A DNA stretch of 64,000 nt from Oenanthe sinensis (taxonomy: Eukaryota; Streptophyta; Magnoliopsida; Apiales; Apiaceae). The notes beneath the pieces were generated by a model that worked only from the letters and a program-made list of their open reading frames with translations, was not told the DNA's origin and searched no databases. A program made the position numbers and the translations under genes. Location of the stretch: positions 39,718,201-39,782,200 of the forward strand of contig CM053802.1 in NCBI GenBank assembly GCA_028671895.1. The letters run 5' to 3'. This document shows, piece after piece, positions 31,401 to 40,070 of this stretch (positions are counted from its first letter, which is position 1; each line of letters starts with the position of its first letter).

Positions 31401-32629
31401 GGAGGTGGCAGAGCTACTGAAGTGACTACTCTCTCAACTCCTACACTCCCTCCACTCGAATCACTCGACTCAGATAAGCTTGCCTTCCTTTTATCACCAG
31501 TTTTAGGACTGGCTGAACGTTTATGAACAGAAGGGCTTGCAGCCTGGGATAGAGCCTGGGGGTTTTCAGGCCCACGGCTGTAGAAAACAGGTTGAATTGA
31601 TGATTGATCAAGATTAGCAAGAATAGGTACCTGACTAAGAAGATCGTCATCCTTGTCAGCTCCAGCTTCTGCAACATTTGCCTCGGCCATGTCAACATCT
31701 ATACCTGCTTCTTCCAAATTTCTATGCACTGGATCTCCACCTTCAGCTTCGTTGCCGCTACTCTCAGCTTCTACTGCAGTAAACTGAGAAGCATGCCTCT
31801 TAGCATACTCATCTTGCAGATCCTGGAAGTACGGAGTCAGGCGCAACTCAAAAAGTCTTGACTTTTGCTGGGTTTCCATGGTGGAGATACTCTTTAGAGT
31901 CATATCAAAACATGCCATCCTTTCAGAGCCTTGGAATACTCGTCTGTGTTCCTCTGAAAGGACGTCATCCAGAACCATCTGAAGAAATCTTGGCATCCAG
32001 CATTTGACTGGACCATCTTCCGGATTCCTTGATGCATTTTTCTCCAATGCCCACCTCTCATGCAACTGAATCAACAGATGTTTGCCCACATTCACTCTCC
32101 TGTTGTTTGCCACTCCATATAGTATTACCCGGCAGCTGTTGTTCATTGGCCTGTAGTCTTTGTCTTTTGGGAACATGCAGCGCTGAATGGCCTGAACTAC
32201 ATAATCCCACTCAGCTGGTAGCATACCGGTGTTAACCTTTGTTACCTTGATAGGACCCGTGGGAGGGCGACAACCTATCTCCGTGAATAATTGCAACATA
32301 TCCTCCATAGTGGGTTCCGGAGCATAATCTTCTGTAGGAAGCCCAAGAATCTCATTGAACTTCTGCAGACTGACTTCATATTTGGCACCACCAATAGTAA
32401 AGGATAAGCCTGTTGGATTTGCTTTACCACCCTGAATCTCTAATGTTGAGTAAGCAGCTTGAAGTGCTTCGACATTCAGAATGGGAGAGGCGGTTAAGGC
32501 ATGACTTATGATTGATGTGTTGTTGAGGGATTCAATCCAGAACTGATAGTGAATAAATCTACCAGTTGCTCGATCAGCAGAGAGATTAACAAAGTTGGTC
32601 TTGGGGATTGTGAAATTTGGGTTTGCCAT
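28490..32629 (-). CDS. ORF3 of dimer copy 1, intact 1379-residue protein in the env-like position
   Basis: I start it at the ATG at 32629 (MANPNFTIPKTNF, context AAAATGGCA), not at the in-frame TTG at 32692. Residues 1-270: a globular domain with SIISHALTASP, EILGLP, LPAEWDYVVQAIQRCMFP, CRVILYGVANNRRVNVGKHL and WMPRFLQMVL, resembling plant 'putative transposon protein' domains (from memory). Next is an acidic Ser-rich linker with an NLS-like PPPKKQKV, a helical segment (residues about 600-750), an Asp/Glu/Lys-rich region, and a C-terminal half of about 480 residues ending KKSKF. No signal peptide or membrane helix is visible. It follows pol after a 1.07-kb spacer with its own TATA box. Same position and domain order as ORF3 of element 1, but the C-terminal half is hardly similar. 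Function unknown. Confidence 0.85.
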   Translation of the reverse strand: MANPNFTIPKTNFVNLSADRATGRFIHYQFWIESLNNTSIISHALTASPILNVEALQAAYSTLEIQGGKANPTGLSFTIGGAKYEVSLQKFNEILGLPTEDYAPEPTMEDMLQLFTEIGCRPPTGPIKVTKVNTGMLPAEWDYVVQAIQRCMFPKDKDYRPMNNSCRVILYGVANNRRVNVGKHLLIQLHERWALEKNASRNPEDGPVKCWMPRFLQMVLDDVLSEEHRRVFQGSERMACFDMTLKSISTMETQQKSRLFELRLTPYFQDLQDEYAKRHASQFTAVEAESSGNEAEGGDPVHRNLEEAGIDVDMAEANVAEAGADKDDDLLSQVPILANLDQSSIQPVFYSRGPENPQALSQAASPSVHKRSASPKTGDKRKASLSESSDSSGGSVGVERVVTSVALPPPKKQKVDSNPVATAQPVKASSPLTATTPHAGGSPLQIISTHSHSPRHVGESQGGGPAQQPIGAGPTSPELSAQGSLRNFSEGEWQTETSTSDTSISGSFNEDESVESSTDDASSSKSENKLLAEQRHLVTGGSTPPEQPSEPEKVLSEQGDDMVITSSPIVDTALKGSVSLTDIADQLTASPQRLVDEALVLLGSKHEGETGRVDPFFLGILSETEPGESKQFNPSQTPSPKLQDLVKKVEALEAGVAGVTAAVSSHSGRLEVGAQFMENLIAVQNQMIDKINNLGLAQVEVGRSVDDVTYGMSQVWTKLNELLDSVFGRNRAGPGPSTGGGGDDNNDDDAPDEDNTPKGEKEDQGLKKLTSKGPVIESSNKSGEKVEEAQPALKDKGKQKMVVEEEAEKETPLVDAFMGDFIEDSDDDEMDVEALVARRSRLEQRAKEWEQERGLNPGGSGAGVAGDAGDHSAADEQVPEEEVDEAEMQEEIFREARERVNEEVLQGIVEKELMAKEKRAAQKTQHEFEMKKINDPKVQADIRREGPEWDKAREALAGPRAYAHDSERLSFLLHKLENLNPGLLNYLNCIRQGCTSVQVIFKEKAWNLMITWTPITKIGPCMVDEAFFHERGASELVEFAHKVDTFVKTGVLFKEKLLKMAEDRGVDIILNPYQIRYVHDKVLRIVNLHDSKLTPSENVLKAVAKLVLSKGFLTKEKKLVAKDLEKLIRRQDVRYKLPEATLPVVKKEPEDYAFELQDEAIREHVQRYGDPRIDIPEKGEIRKEASAVVSANVKFVKSKAENENDLLIYTDKYQVETVIEIKYDIFAEHSHETLRIIRELIDEMDDVDEFDQDYLRVTFDNFCKRRQQLDIQRLQQCTTAIVIGYPKQLVIRKKGEKGYPDKVTKLRFEDIPTKLTTRSMVERWLRLFRNYKIRNHVEAEGLNLLKKRLDEVCNPEFMKKEKAAKKKAREEEERKKSKF

Positions 32630-33256
32630 TTTAAATTTGTGTTTAAAAAAAATGTTCTGAAATGGTTTTGCAATGGAATTTTTAGAGAACAAGTTCTAAA
32701 TTTAAACAAAATAAAACGTACACGAACCCCACTAATTACCCCACGTAATTAGTGACACAAATTAAAACAAATTAACTACCCACTAATGACCACTTAACTT
32801 CCCACTAATGATTGACGGTTGAGTTTTCAAAAATTAAAGTGAACAGCCGTTACAAAATAAATTATTTTTCCAGAAAATCACAAACACGGCGGTAAAGTTG
32901 CACTTTAAGGATTAACCAGTAGTACTCACAACTATTTTGCTCAAGAACACAAAAGAACTTAAGAATCAGAAAGCACGAAACAAAAACAAACTCACTCGAA
33001 TGAAAAAGAAAACTAAAGAACTAATTGCAAGAACAGTAATGACGTTAAAACAACACAAGAAGTTCAACAGTTTTAAATAAAATTTTAGCAGAGTTTCGTT
33101 TTAGTTATTGATGCTTTTAAGTAACAGTTAGTGATTTTTGTTTAAGAAAATCACAAGAAAACTTGATGTAATGTATGTATACGCGTGTGTATATGAAGAG
33201 CTTAAGCTTTTGGAGAGAAAGAAAGTTAATGTAAATAATGAACAGCCTTTTTAATG
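32630..33256 (-). other. Leader between the internal TATA box and ORF3, copy 1
   Basis: No ORF. On the minus strand it starts with a pyrimidine patch (CTTTCTTTCTCTCC, 33225-33211) and continues T-rich to the ORF3 ATG, like an untranslated leader of about 600 bases. Confidence 0.5.
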
Positions 33257-33268
33257 CTATAATATATA
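33257..33268 (-). promoter_or_regulatory. Candidate internal ORF3 TATA box, copy 1
   Basis: TATATATTATAG on the minus strand, 40 bases downstream of the CTCGAT array and 32 bases upstream of a pyrimidine patch. Same arrangement as in element 1; copy 2 equivalent is 46622-46633. Confidence 0.45.
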
Positions 33269-33308
33269 CTTGCACGCCTAAAAAGAAGTGACTGAAAAGA
33301 CAAGTCAC

Positions 33309-33493
33309 ATCTCGATCTCGAGATCCGCATCTCGATCCTCCTCTAGATGTCGATCTTGATCCGCATCTCGATCTACATCTCGATGTCGATCTTGATGTCG
33401 ATAGATCGAGATGTACCTTGACAGAGTATAAGCAATTTTCACAAGTCGATCTCGATCTCGATCTCGATCTCGATTCAGAACCAGATCGAGATT
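33309..33493 (-). repeat. ATCTCGATC array in the pol-ORF3 spacer, copy 1
   Basis: Blocks of ATCTCGATC, GATGTCGATC and a run of four CTCGAT units near 33448-33472. It is the LTR array motif placed upstream of the candidate ORF3 promoter. Confidence 0.85.
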
Positions 33494-33699
33494 TGCCTTA
33501 GAAAATTTCTCATTACTTCATTTAGACACTAACCATAAAGATATACAGATCAGCACAAGATTAATATCATGAAACTTTCTAACCCCTTATGATATGCAAC
33601 ACATACATTTTTGAAGTTAAGTACACATTATTAATTATGAATATTCATGAACAACAATAATATGTACACAAACTGAATTCTAACAGATAGGTAGCAAAA

Positions 33700-35562
33700 C
33701 TAACTGGTGTTAAACATCCCTAATTCACCAACCAATCTAGAAAATGTAGATTCGTCTAGAGGTTTAGTGAATATATCTGCTATTTGACGTTCAGTAGACA
33801 CAAAATGCAATTCTACAGTTCCATTTTCTACATGCTCTCTAATAAAGTGATACCTGATGTCAATGTGCTTGGTCCTGGAGTGATCCACAGGGTTGTTGGT
33901 CATTGCAATAGCACTTGTGTTGTCACACATGATAGGAATCTTAGATACTTCCACACCGTAGTCCTTGAGTTGGTTCTTCATCCACAGTATCTGGGCCACA
34001 CAGCTTCCAGCAGCAATATATTCTGCTTCAGCTGTCGAGGTAGATACTGTGTGTTGTTTCTTGCTTTGCCAAGACACCAACCTTCTTCCAAGGAACTGAC
34101 AGCTTCCTGAAGTGCTCTTCCTATCTATTCTACAACCTGCGTAATCTGAATCCGAATAGCCAACAAGATTAAACCCTGTATCTCTTGAGTACCAAATCCC
34201 GAGATTTGATGTTCCCTTGAGATACCTAAAAATACGCTTTACGGCTATGAGATGTGACTCTCTAGGATCCGCTTGGAACCTTGCACATAAGCATGTAGAG
34301 AACATAATATCAGGTATGCTAGCAGTTAAATACAAAAGTGAGCCGATCATACCTCGATAGCTTGAGATGTCTACAGGTTTACCCGATTTGTCCTCGTCAA
34401 GTTTCGTGGCTGTTGCCATAGGAGTCTTAGCTTGTGATACATCTTGGAGACCATACTTCTTCAATAGATCATGAATGTACTTGGTCTGGCAGATAAATAT
34501 CCCGTCCTTCTTCTGACTAACTTGAATGCCCAGAAAGAACGTCAGCTCTCCCATCATGCTCATCTCATACCTTGATTGCATTAACTTAGCGAATTTAGCA
34601 CACAGCTTCTCATTTGCAGACCCAAAGATAATGTCATCCACATATACTTGCACCATTATTAGATCATCTTTGCATTTCTTGTAGAAAAGCGTCTTGTCGA
34701 TTACTCCTCTTGTAAAACCACTTTCTAGTAAGAAGTCTGACAGAGTTTCATACCACTTCCGCGGAGACTGCTTAAGGCCATATACTGATTTGAAGAGTCG
34801 ATAAACATAATTACAATAATTGATATCGATAAACCCGGGAGGTTTCTCGACATACACCTCTTCATCCAGTTCACCGTTTAAGAATGCACTCTTGACATCC
34901 ATTTGATAGACTTTAAAACCATGATGTGCTGCGAATGCCAAGAACATCCTCACTGCCTCTAGCCTTGCTACTGGTGCATAGGTTTCATCATAATCAATTC
35001 CTTCTCTTTGAGTATAACCCTTAGCAACCAGGCGAGCTTTATTTCGTGTTACACGTCCGTCTTCATCCAGCTTGTTTCTGAATACCCATTTTGTCCCAAC
35101 AACAGATCTATTCTTTGGTCTGGGTACCAGCTTCCACACCTTCTGCCTTTCAAACTGATTGAGTTCCTCTTGCATAGCAATCACCCAATCAGCGTCATCT
35201 AGAGCTTCTTCCACCACTTTAGGTTCCATTTGGGAAAGGAACACTGAGTATAGACATTCATTCTCAGTGGCAATTTCAGCTCTAGCTTTTCCTCTAGTAG
35301 TCACTCCGGCTTCTGGATCACCAATAATTAGCTCGAACGGATGGTCCTTGTTCCAAGTGCGATCCCTAGCAAATGTTCTTGATGATTCAGCTTGATCTTG
35401 TAAGTGAAGGTGACTTAGTCTAGAAGCACTTTCACTAGCTTCCCTTGAGCTAGTACTGGCTCCCCCTGAGTGAGCTGCTCCCCCTGAGTGCATACTGACT
35501 CCCCCTGAGTTAGTGCCAGGTCTGACGGAAGGTGATCCCTCAGCCCTAGTGTTTTGAATTTG
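33700..35562 (-). CDS. pol: pol 3' half (RT-RNase H), dimer copy 1, open frame after the TAG
   Basis: In frame with the 5' half but separated from it by a single TAG (35563-35565). The linker is Ser/Gly/Ala-rich (MHSGGAAHSGGAST). RT: WKLVPRPKNRSVVGTKWVF, then AFLNGELDEEVYVEKPPGF and YVDD at 34633-34644. RNase H: VGYSDSDYAGCRIDRKS and STAEAEYIA, ending IADIFTKPLDESTFSRLVGE then a stop. Shared with copy 2 is TASIPDIMF, where other copia pols, including element 1, have TASRPDIMF. It would need readthrough of the TAG, or reinitiation, to be made. Confidence 0.9.
   Translation of the reverse strand, partial: QIQNTRAEGSPSVRPGTNSGGVSMHSGGAAHSGGASTSSREASESASRLSHLHLQDQAESSRTFARDRTWNKDHPFELIIGDPEAGVTTRGKARAEIATENECLYSVFLSQMEPKVVEEALDDADWVIAMQEELNQFERQKVWKLVPRPKNRSVVGTKWVFRNKLDEDGRVTRNKARLVAKGYTQREGIDYDETYAPVARLEAVRMFLAFAAHHGFKVYQMDVKSAFLNGELDEEVYVEKPPGFIDINYCNYVYRLFKSVYGLKQSPRKWYETLSDFLLESGFTRGVIDKTLFYKKCKDDLIMVQVYVDDIIFGSANEKLCAKFAKLMQSRYEMSMMGELTFFLGIQVSQKKDGIFICQTKYIHDLLKKYGLQDVSQAKTPMATATKLDEDKSGKPVDISSYRGMIGSLLYLTASIPDIMFSTCLCARFQADPRESHLIAVKRIFRYLKGTSNLGIWYSRDTGFNLVGYSDSDYAGCRIDRKSTSGSCQFLGRRLVSWQSKKQHTVSTSTAEAEYIAAGSCVAQILWMKNQLKDYGVEVSKIPIMCDNTSAIAMTNNPVDHSRTKHIDIRYHFIREHVENGTVELHFVSTERQIADIFTKPLDESTFSRLVGELGMFNTS
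35460..35509 (-). repeat. Triple PPT-like repeat in the IN-RT linker, copy 1
   Basis: Three copies of CTCAGGGGGAG (minus strand) at 35499-35509, 35478-35488 and 35460-35470. Each shares AGGGGGAG with the true PPT. They encode the SGG repeats. Confidence 0.7.
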
Positions 35563-37044
35563 CTAAACACTAGACTCTTGATTAATTTCATTATTTATCG
35601 TTGGATCACTACCCTGCACTACAGACTCAGGAACTGTATCCACTTCATCAATATCCATATTCTCGATTCTTAGGGAAGTGGGCTCACTATCTTCTTTTTG
35701 TATAGAAGGGAGCTTTGAGTCGTCGAATGTGACATTAAGGCTTTCAACCACCTTGCGATCATTAAGCACAAACACCCTGTACGCTGCTACTACTTCAAGA
35801 GAATATCCAATGAAAACCCCTTCATCTGCTTTGGCTTCAAACTTTCCAAGTTGTGCATTGTCTCTTAACACAAAGCATTTGGCACCAAATACGTGAAAGT
35901 ACTTGATAGATGGTTTTCGTTTATTCATCATGTAATACGGCGTCTCATTATGGTCCTTTATAATCAGGGTTCTGTTCTGTGTATAACAAGCCGTGCTAAC
36001 TGCTTCAGCCCAAAAATATAAAGGAAGTTTTGACTCATACAGCATTGTCCTAGCTGCTTCAACCAGTGTCCTGTTCTTCCTTTCTACCACCCCGTTCTGC
36101 TGCGGTGTTCTCGGTGCTGAATACTGTCGTCTGATCCCTTTAGATATGCAGAAATCCATTAACACTGAGTTCTTGAATTCTGTCCCATTGTCGGATCGGA
36201 TAGTCTTCACAGTCAGACTTGCTACATTTTCAATTTCCAGTACATGTCTAATGATCTCATGTGGCACTTCCTCTTTCGATGTCACAAACTTTACCCATGT
36301 GTATTTGGAAAAGTCATCGACAATTACCAGCGCATATCTTTTCCTTGACATTGACATAACATTAACAGGTCCAAACAAATCCATGTGAAGGAGTTGTAGG
36401 GGTTCGGTAATGCTATTCACTTGTTTATCCTTATGCGAGGCTCTTTTTGATTTTCCCATCTCACATGCTTCGCAGAGTCCATCTGGGGTGAACTCCAACT
36501 GCGGCAGCCCTCTCACCAATTCTCTCCTTACGAGATTATTCATTGCTTTAAAGTTCAGGTGAGATAATCTTTTATGCCATAGCCAACTTTCATCAGCAGA
36601 AGCCTTGCTGTAGAAACACGTGACTTCAGACTGATCAGCAGAATTCATGTCAGCTATGAACAAATTTGACTTCCTTACTCCTTTGAGAGCAAGGCTTCCA
36701 TCCTTTTTGCTTCGAATCGAACAATCATGCTTCCCAAAGTTGACGTCAAAACCCCTGTCGGTGAACTGACTAACGCTGAGAAGATTATGTCGCAATCCTT
36801 CCACAAAAGATACGTCCTCAATGATAACATTTCCACAAACGATCTTGCCATATCCCCTGGTGTAACCTTTGCTGTTATCTCCAAAAGTAACCACGGAGCC
36901 GGCTCTCAACACCAAATCTGTTAGCAGGGACTTATTGCCGGTCATATGCCTCGATGCTCCACTGTCCAGCACCCATATGACTTTACTCTTTTCCTGTTCA
37001 CTGCCCTGCAAATCCAGAAAGGTTAGGTGTTCTTCGGAACCCAA
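35563..37044 (-). CDS. pol: pol 5' half (protease-integrase), dimer copy 1, ends at a TAG
   Basis: In the -1 frame relative to gag, overlapping its last 22 bases, opening at a TTG (37044), so it has no ATG start. Protease: WVLDSGASRHMTG with the active Asp near 36964. GAG-pre-integrase zinc finger: HKRLSHLNFKAMN and CEACEMGKSKR. Integrase core: LLHMDLFGPVNV, IRSDNGTEFKN and NGVVERKNRTL (D-D-E all present). A C-terminal region around GKFEAKADEGVFIGY follows, and the frame ends at TAG 35563-35565 (UAG followed by CAA). The same TAG is present in copy 2. Expression may use frameshifting or a spliced RNA (acceptor at 37006-37008). Confidence 0.9.
   Translation of the reverse strand: MGSEEHLTFLDLQGSEQEKSKVIWVLDSGASRHMTGNKSLLTDLVLRAGSVVTFGDNSKGYTRGYGKIVCGNVIIEDVSFVEGLRHNLLSVSQFTDRGFDVNFGKHDCSIRSKKDGSLALKGVRKSNLFIADMNSADQSEVTCFYSKASADESWLWHKRLSHLNFKAMNNLVRRELVRGLPQLEFTPDGLCEACEMGKSKRASHKDKQVNSITEPLQLLHMDLFGPVNVMSMSRKRYALVIVDDFSKYTWVKFVTSKEEVPHEIIRHVLEIENVASLTVKTIRSDNGTEFKNSVLMDFCISKGIRRQYSAPRTPQQNGVVERKNRTLVEAARTMLYESKLPLYFWAEAVSTACYTQNRTLIIKDHNETPYYMMNKRKPSIKYFHVFGAKCFVLRDNAQLGKFEAKADEGVFIGYSLEVVAAYRVFVLNDRKVVESLNVTFDDSKLPSIQKEDSEPTSLRIENMDIDEVDTVPESVVQGSDPTINNEINQESSV
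37006..37008 (-). promoter_or_regulatory. Possible 3' splice site after the gag stop, copy 1
   Basis: The minus strand reads CTAACCTTTCTGGATTTGCA then G|GG: a branch-point-like CTAAC and acceptor 15 bases after the gag stop. Element 1 has an acceptor at the same spot. Unproven. Confidence 0.35.
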
Positions 37045-39572
37045 TGATGTTTGGGCCCGGCATCAATAATTTCCTTTTTCTTTTCAGATACAGAAGGCTT
37101 TGCCTTGTTGCCATCAGGGGCATCCATCTTGACTTTGTCTTTTCCCTTGTCAACCTTGACTGATTTGTCAGGTTTGGGAGCAGACTGGTCACTCCTAACT
37201 TTAGGAGGACTTGAAGTCTTAGTCTTTGACCCCGCATGCTTTTTCTTACCACTACTAGATGTATGTTCAACAGATGCACTAGCAGTATTCATTAAATTAA
37301 AATAAGCATGCATGATGTTTACAGCACATGGCATACAATTAGGATTATTACATTTAGCATGATTTGCATGCAAGTTAGGCAAAACAGTAGTTGCAGGCAT
37401 GGTATTACAACCAACAGATTTTTCTTCCTCTACATAGAACGGGCAATAGTAAGACAAATGATCAGTTTGATTACAGATATAGCATGCCTTTCTAGCTCGT
37501 GTAGATGTAGATACAGATGCAGGTTCAGTTTTAACTGCCTTTACAGGTGCTTTCATTTGGTCTGACCCTGCTACCCATTGTTTATATGATACCGTCTTAG
37601 CCTCCTTGGTTCCTACACCTCTCTTAGCATAAGCAATCTTACTCGCTCTCTTAGAAGTTGTAGGTTCTACTACTTTTTCTTCTGAATCTCTTTCAATTTT
37701 AATTTCTTGTTCAATTTTAGTAGCAACAGGATCTATGGTCCTGGGCTCAAACTGCTTAAAGATAGGTTTTCTAACGTCCATTAAAACCTCAGGCACATTT
37801 TCTTTGACTAACACTGGCTCTAACAACTCAGCAGCCCTATTTTTCTTTTTCTGTGTGTAGTCAAGTCCTATGTTTACTTTTTCATTTTTACTCTTGCCTG
37901 CCAGTTTCATGTACATGTCCCTTTCTACGAAAACTTTATTAGCGGCTTCTTCAAAAGATTGACATGTTATTTTAAGCTCAGCTAATTCATTTTTAAGTTC
38001 TTCGTTAAGGTCTTCCCTAATCTTAAGCTTGTGTTCTAAAACGTCTACCTGATTCATTAACTGCCTTTCTTTACTCTCTCCTGATTCTAATTCCTCTACC
38101 CTGGCCTCGAGAAGTCTATTCTTAAGGGAGAGTTTAGCATTTTCCTCATTAACAGCAATTAGATTTAGTTGGAGATTGTACATATCTTTAGTCATGGCAG
38201 CTAATTCATTTTGGTACTCAGGAATAGACATTTCATTTACGGTTAGAATTGGTACCTCTGATTGTTCTGAAGATTTTGCCATTAAAGCGAAGTTGCATAG
38301 CTCCTGATCTTCATCTTCATCAGACTCGTCCCAACCCTTCCCTTCAGTCACAACATACGCCCGGCTTCCCTTCTGTTGCTTGCTAACCAAGGCATCATAT
38401 TTCTTTTTCAGATCAGCATAGGATTCCTTGGGATGAACGTACTTGGGCTTCTTGCACTCTGTTGCGAAGTGCCCCAACTCATTGCAGTTGTAGCATCTGA
38501 ACTTGTTCTTGTCTACCAGGTTAGGTCTGTAGCCACTACCGGATGTGCTACCTCGGCCACTGTAACTTCCCCGACCACTTACACTACTGCCTCTGCCGCT
38601 ACTGCTGCCTCTTCGGCTGAAAGAACTACCAAATCGTCCATTACCACTTCTTTGCTTCCTGAAGCTGATATGAGCAAATTCTCGAGCAATACAAGCATAT
38701 GACTTGTCTTCTAATTTGTCCAGCTCTTCAAGGGTATAGTATTCATCCTCACTTTCTTCGGATGGATCTTCAATGTCTAATACCACCCTTTCAGGATTAG
38801 CAGTTTTCAATGAGACAGCTGCAAGTGCCTTTACAGCAGACTCTTCAGCTACAAGTCCAGACTCACTTACCGCTTTGTTTTCTCCACTGTTGTAGGATCT
38901 TCTTCTGTCATTTTGTTCCTGCTCCAGCTCGTAGGTCTTCAAAACACCATACAGCTTTTCGAGAGAAGTATTTTTCAAATCTCTTGACTCTCGAATGGCA
39001 GTGATCCTGTGTTCCAGATGTTTAGGCAAATTCAAGAGAAACTTGATATTTGAATCTGCTAGTGGATAGACTTTATCTCTTATACTCAGCTCGATAAGCA
39101 ATTTACTGTAACGTTTGTAAACATCCGCTACGCTTTCTCCTCGTTCGCATCTGAACGATTCATATTCAGATATCAGAATGCGTTTGTGATTATCTCTAAC
39201 TTCCTCGGTCCCCTCCATCACCACAGCCAGTTTATCCCACATGGCTTTAGCTGTTTTTAATCCCTTTATTTGAACATAGTACTCTGAGTTTAGGGATTCA
39301 ATTATGACGTTGCGTAACGACGCATCCATACCAACCAATTCTTTATCTGCGTCTGAAAACTCCATTTCCTCTTTAGGAACAGACCGGGATGGTATTAGTA
39401 TCCCTCCTTCCATTCGCTCTGGCTCAATTCTCATGGGTATGTATGGACCGTTTTCCAATATTCTCAAGTATACCTTGTTTATTGATTCAAGGTAAGCTCT
39501 CATCCTTCCGGTCCATTCGTCATAATGTTGTGCATCAAACGGAGGTATCTTAAATCTGTGTGCGGCGGCCAT
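37023..39572 (-). CDS. gag: Gag polyprotein, dimer copy 1 (849 residues, intact)
   Basis: ATG at 39572 (context AAAATGGCC) reading MAAAHRFKIPPFDAQHYDEW. A UBN2-type capsid region spans about residues 60-230 (MWDKLAVVMEGTEEVRDN, VADVYKRYSKLLIEL). An Arg/Gly/Ser-rich patch (SGRGSSVSGRGSYSGRGST) precedes the first CCHC knuckle, CYNCNELGHFATEC, near 355-368. A long coiled-coil region follows, then a second knuckle, CYICNQTDHLSYYC, near 696-709, and a Lys-rich tail ending GPKHHWVPKNT. Intact, unlike pol of the same copy. The leader from the PBS is about 485 bases. Confidence 0.92.
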   Translation of the reverse strand: MAAAHRFKIPPFDAQHYDEWTGRMRAYLESINKVYLRILENGPYIPMRIEPERMEGGILIPSRSVPKEEMEFSDADKELVGMDASLRNVIIESLNSEYYVQIKGLKTAKAMWDKLAVVMEGTEEVRDNHKRILISEYESFRCERGESVADVYKRYSKLLIELSIRDKVYPLADSNIKFLLNLPKHLEHRITAIRESRDLKNTSLEKLYGVLKTYELEQEQNDRRRSYNSGENKAVSESGLVAEESAVKALAAVSLKTANPERVVLDIEDPSEESEDEYYTLEELDKLEDKSYACIAREFAHISFRKQRSGNGRFGSSFSRRGSSSGRGSSVSGRGSYSGRGSTSGSGYRPNLVDKNKFRCYNCNELGHFATECKKPKYVHPKESYADLKKKYDALVSKQQKGSRAYVVTEGKGWDESDEDEDQELCNFALMAKSSEQSEVPILTVNEMSIPEYQNELAAMTKDMYNLQLNLIAVNEENAKLSLKNRLLEARVEELESGESKERQLMNQVDVLEHKLKIREDLNEELKNELAELKITCQSFEEAANKVFVERDMYMKLAGKSKNEKVNIGLDYTQKKKNRAAELLEPVLVKENVPEVLMDVRKPIFKQFEPRTIDPVATKIEQEIKIERDSEEKVVEPTTSKRASKIAYAKRGVGTKEAKTVSYKQWVAGSDQMKAPVKAVKTEPASVSTSTRARKACYICNQTDHLSYYCPFYVEEEKSVGCNTMPATTVLPNLHANHAKCNNPNCMPCAVNIMHAYFNLMNTASASVEHTSSSGKKKHAGSKTKTSSPPKVRSDQSAPKPDKSVKVDKGKDKVKMDAPDGNKAKPSVSEKKKEIIDAGPKHHWVPKNT

Positions 39573-40056
39573 TTTAATAAAATTTAAAATTAAGATAATA
39601 CACTTTTCAAATTACAATAAATTGTATTTACTTGAAAAATTAATTATCTCACTTTAAATATCCAACACTCAATATCCAACGGATTTTGCACTTAAGATTC
39701 AAGCAAGTTAGTTTTAATCACAGGAACAGTAGCAGGGTCCACAATTTTTCAAGTTCAAACAAAAAGGTGTCCACTTTCTAGTTGACAGAAGTTCGAAATT
39801 GTCCTTTTTGTTTAGTCAATCAGTTGATTCCAGTTTTGACCACAGAAAAATCCACAAAGCTCTAAAGTACAGTATTTTGGAATTTTGTACAAATATTCCT
39901 TACACCATGACTCAGAACTTTTTAGATCTACGACTTTTTCAAGAAGAAACAAATAAAAACTTTCGGCTCAAACTTCAAGAAAAAAAATAGATCTGGGATT
40001 TTCAAGAACCAACTCAAACAACACAATAGGATCTCTGTTAGATGTGTTTAACAGGG

Positions 40057-40068
40057 GCTTTGATACCA
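40057..40068 (-). other. Primer-binding site, copy 1
   Basis: TGGTATCAAAGC on the minus strand, two bases from LTR B. It differs by one base from the usual TGGTATCAGAGC, a variant shared with copy 2. Confidence 0.9.
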
Positions 40069-40070
40069 AT

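Noticed and set aside
32630..32692. Longer ORF3 start (MFSKNSIAKPFQN)
   Set aside because: The codon is TTG; the ATG at 32629 has a better context and matches the MA- start of ORF3 in element 1.
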